A stretch of DNA of 6,836 nt from Clostridiales bacterium (GTDB lineage: Bacteria > Bacillota > Clostridia > Oscillospirales > Oscillospiraceae), in NCBI GenBank assembly GCA_021200895.1, contig JAJQFX010000100.1:1-6836 (forward strand), given 5' to 3'. The notes beneath the pieces were generated by a model. The model saw only the letters and a program-made list of their open reading frames with translations. It was not told where the DNA came from and searched no databases. Positions 5,674 to 6,836 of the stretch are shown one piece after another. The translations under genes and the position numbers were made by a program. Each line of letters opens with the position of its first letter. The first letter of the stretch is position 1.

Positions 5674-6836
5674 ATGTCGCTATTTACCGAAGCAAGGTCT
5701 GCTCTGTGGAGCTACGTCAAGGGCCAGCTGACGGACAAAGCGGAAGATGCGGTCAAGGATGCCCGTGACTATAACAAATTGGAGCAGGACGTGCGGGCCC
5801 TTGCGGAGCAGTATCAGCCGCACTTTGAGACCCTGTCTCTGACCGAGGAATTTGACTTTGAGGGCCTGAACGCCTATTTAAAGGCCCATCTGCGGCAGGA
5901 GGTTTCCGCCTGCTTCAACGCCCCAAAGCGCGACCAGCGGGAGGCGGCCAGGCGGCTGATGTTTAATTCCGCCTGTTACTATGCCGGGGCGGACACTCAG
6001 GCGAAGAAGGACACCGTCCAGGCGTACCTGAATATGGTCCTGGAGGTGGTGGAACACCACTTTTTGGAGCAAGTGGACGGGAAGGAGTGGTTCCTCTGCG
6101 GCAGGACGGTGGACGAGACGGTTGACGCTGTCGAGGCTTTCTTGCAACAGCACGCGACCCAAATCACGGAGCAAATCACCGAGGCCATCCGCTACCACGG
6201 TTCCTTTGCAGAGTACGTCGACGACCTCCAGCCCCCCTGGAGCAACAAAAACCGGTTCCACTATCGGAACCCCAGCCTGGGCTTTTATGGGCGGGAGCAG
6301 GAGATAGCGGAGCTGAATGACTTCCTCAACCGGAATGAGGACATCCTCTGGATGGCCGTCACCGGGGACGGCGGCGTGGGCAAGAGCAAGCTGCTCTACC
6401 ACTTTTGCGCCCAGGTCAACGACCGGCCGGGCTGGAAAACCGTTTGGCTCAGCACAAACAGCAGCAAACGGCTGAACGAATACCGAAGCTGGGATTATCC
6501 CCAAAGGCTGCTGGTGGTGGCGGACTACGCCGGGGAAATGGCGGAGCAACTGGGTGATTGGCTGAGCCATCTGTCCGAGGTCGCCCCCAGCTGCCGCCCG
6601 GAGCGGCTGCGGCTCATCCTGCTGGAGCGGGAACCCCTGGGCCAGGTGACGCCCCTCTGGTATCAGACCTTCACCAGCGGCAGAGTGCGCCGCCGGGTGG
6701 TGGAGGATTGCGCCGACCCGGCCAACCCCTGTCTGAAGCTGGAGGGCCCGGGGGACGAGGCGCTGAAACGCCTGGTGACGGACTACGCCCGCAGCAAGGG
6801 CAAACCAGAGGCACTGACGGAGGACAGGCTGGCGTT
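5674..6836 (+). CDS. STAND-like P-loop NTPase, N-terminal 387 residues; runs off the window
   Basis: The gene opens at ATG 5674 behind a strong ribosome binding site and is still open at the window edge. Residues 1 to about 190 contain many charged residues, look helical, and match no domain I recognise; there is no signal peptide or membrane helix. A linker then leads to FYGREQEIAELNDFL (204-218), the usual entry to a STAND/AAA-type NTPase module. It is followed by the Walker A loop GDGGVGKS (231-238; K237) and a Walker B-like strand LLVVADYAGE (D284), then LRLILLERE, typical of the sensor strand after Walker B. ADYAGE resembles the DYAE Walker B of bacterial STAND ATPases that often carry C-terminal repeats such as TPR; that part lies outside the window. 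It probably acts as a nucleotide-dependent switch in signalling or defence. It is divergent from the phosphate operon and shows no evident link to it. Confidence 0.8.
   Translation, partial: MSLFTEARSALWSYVKGQLTDKAEDAVKDARDYNKLEQDVRALAEQYQPHFETLSLTEEFDFEGLNAYLKAHLRQEVSACFNAPKRDQREAARRLMFNSACYYAGADTQAKKDTVQAYLNMVLEVVEHHFLEQVDGKEWFLCGRTVDETVDAVEAFLQQHATQITEQITEAIRYHGSFAEYVDDLQPPWSNKNRFHYRNPSLGFYGREQEIAELNDFLNRNEDILWMAVTGDGGVGKSKLLYHFCAQVNDRPGWKTVWLSTNSSKRLNEYRSWDYPQRLLVVADYAGEMAEQLGDWLSHLSEVAPSCRPERLRLILLEREPLGQVTPLWYQTFTSGRVRRRVVEDCADPANPCLKLEGPGDEALKRLVTDYARSKGKPEALTEDRLA

Noticed and set aside
5878..6570. Minus-strand open frame of 230 codons inside the STAND-like gene
   Set aside because: It lies opposite a gene with clear Walker motifs, a promoter and a strong ribosome binding site. 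Its translation has no recognisable motif, and long antisense frames are expected in GC-rich DNA.
1..6836. CRISPR array, insertion sequence, tRNA or rRNA
   Set aside because: I saw no regularly spaced long repeats, transposase motifs, terminal inverted repeats or conserved RNA sequences anywhere in the window.

Overview
The window looks like a chromosomal segment of a GC-rich Firmicute, most likely an Oscillospiraceae-type gut Clostridium (Flavonifractor/Lawsonibacter-like). This is inferred from the high GC content, AGGAGG-type ribosome binding sites, a Gram-positive lipoprotein signal, and the style of the Ppk, PstS and Na/Pi transporter sequences. No taxonomic marker gene is present.

Positions 1-5413 hold one tightly packed minus-strand operon devoted to phosphate. 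In transcription order it encodes: a PstS-like phosphate-binding lipoprotein (5413-4517), a Na+/phosphate cotransporter with a C-terminal PhoU-like domain (4515-2824), a CorA-family metal-ion transporter (2827-1916), a short exopolyphosphatase (about 1861-953), and the N-terminal part of polyphosphate kinase 1 (960 to the window edge). Neighbouring genes are separated by 1 base or overlap by 4-8 bases, apart from a leader of about 55 bases before the exopolyphosphatase. No internal terminator is visible. The inferred logic is phosphate capture and Na+-coupled movement, divalent-cation supply, and storage and recovery of phosphate as polyphosphate.

The most unusual point is the PstS-like protein. 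All the usual PstS sequence blocks are present once, but in circularly permuted order: the SREEGSGTR half comes directly after the lipoprotein signal, and the normal N-terminal block (GTITIHGSTS) lies in the C-terminal half. No pstCAB genes follow it. Two reading-frame oddities also stand out. The ppk gene shifts frame at a run of six G (81-86). The exopolyphosphatase has a well-placed ATG that opens only a 13-codon reading frame, ending in overlap with the probable GTG start.

Positions 5414-5673 are a divergent promoter region. For the phosphate operon there is a TACAAT -10 preceded by 11-bp-spaced TTTACC repeats resembling a PhoP box, plus several short palindromes. For the plus-strand gene there is a TTGCGA/TATAAT promoter and a strong AGGAGGTG ribosome binding site.

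Positions 5674-6836 hold the start of a plus-strand STAND-like P-loop NTPase. It has an unrecognised, probably helical, N-terminal region of about 200 residues and is cut by the window edge. It is probably a signalling or defence-type protein unrelated to the phosphate operon.
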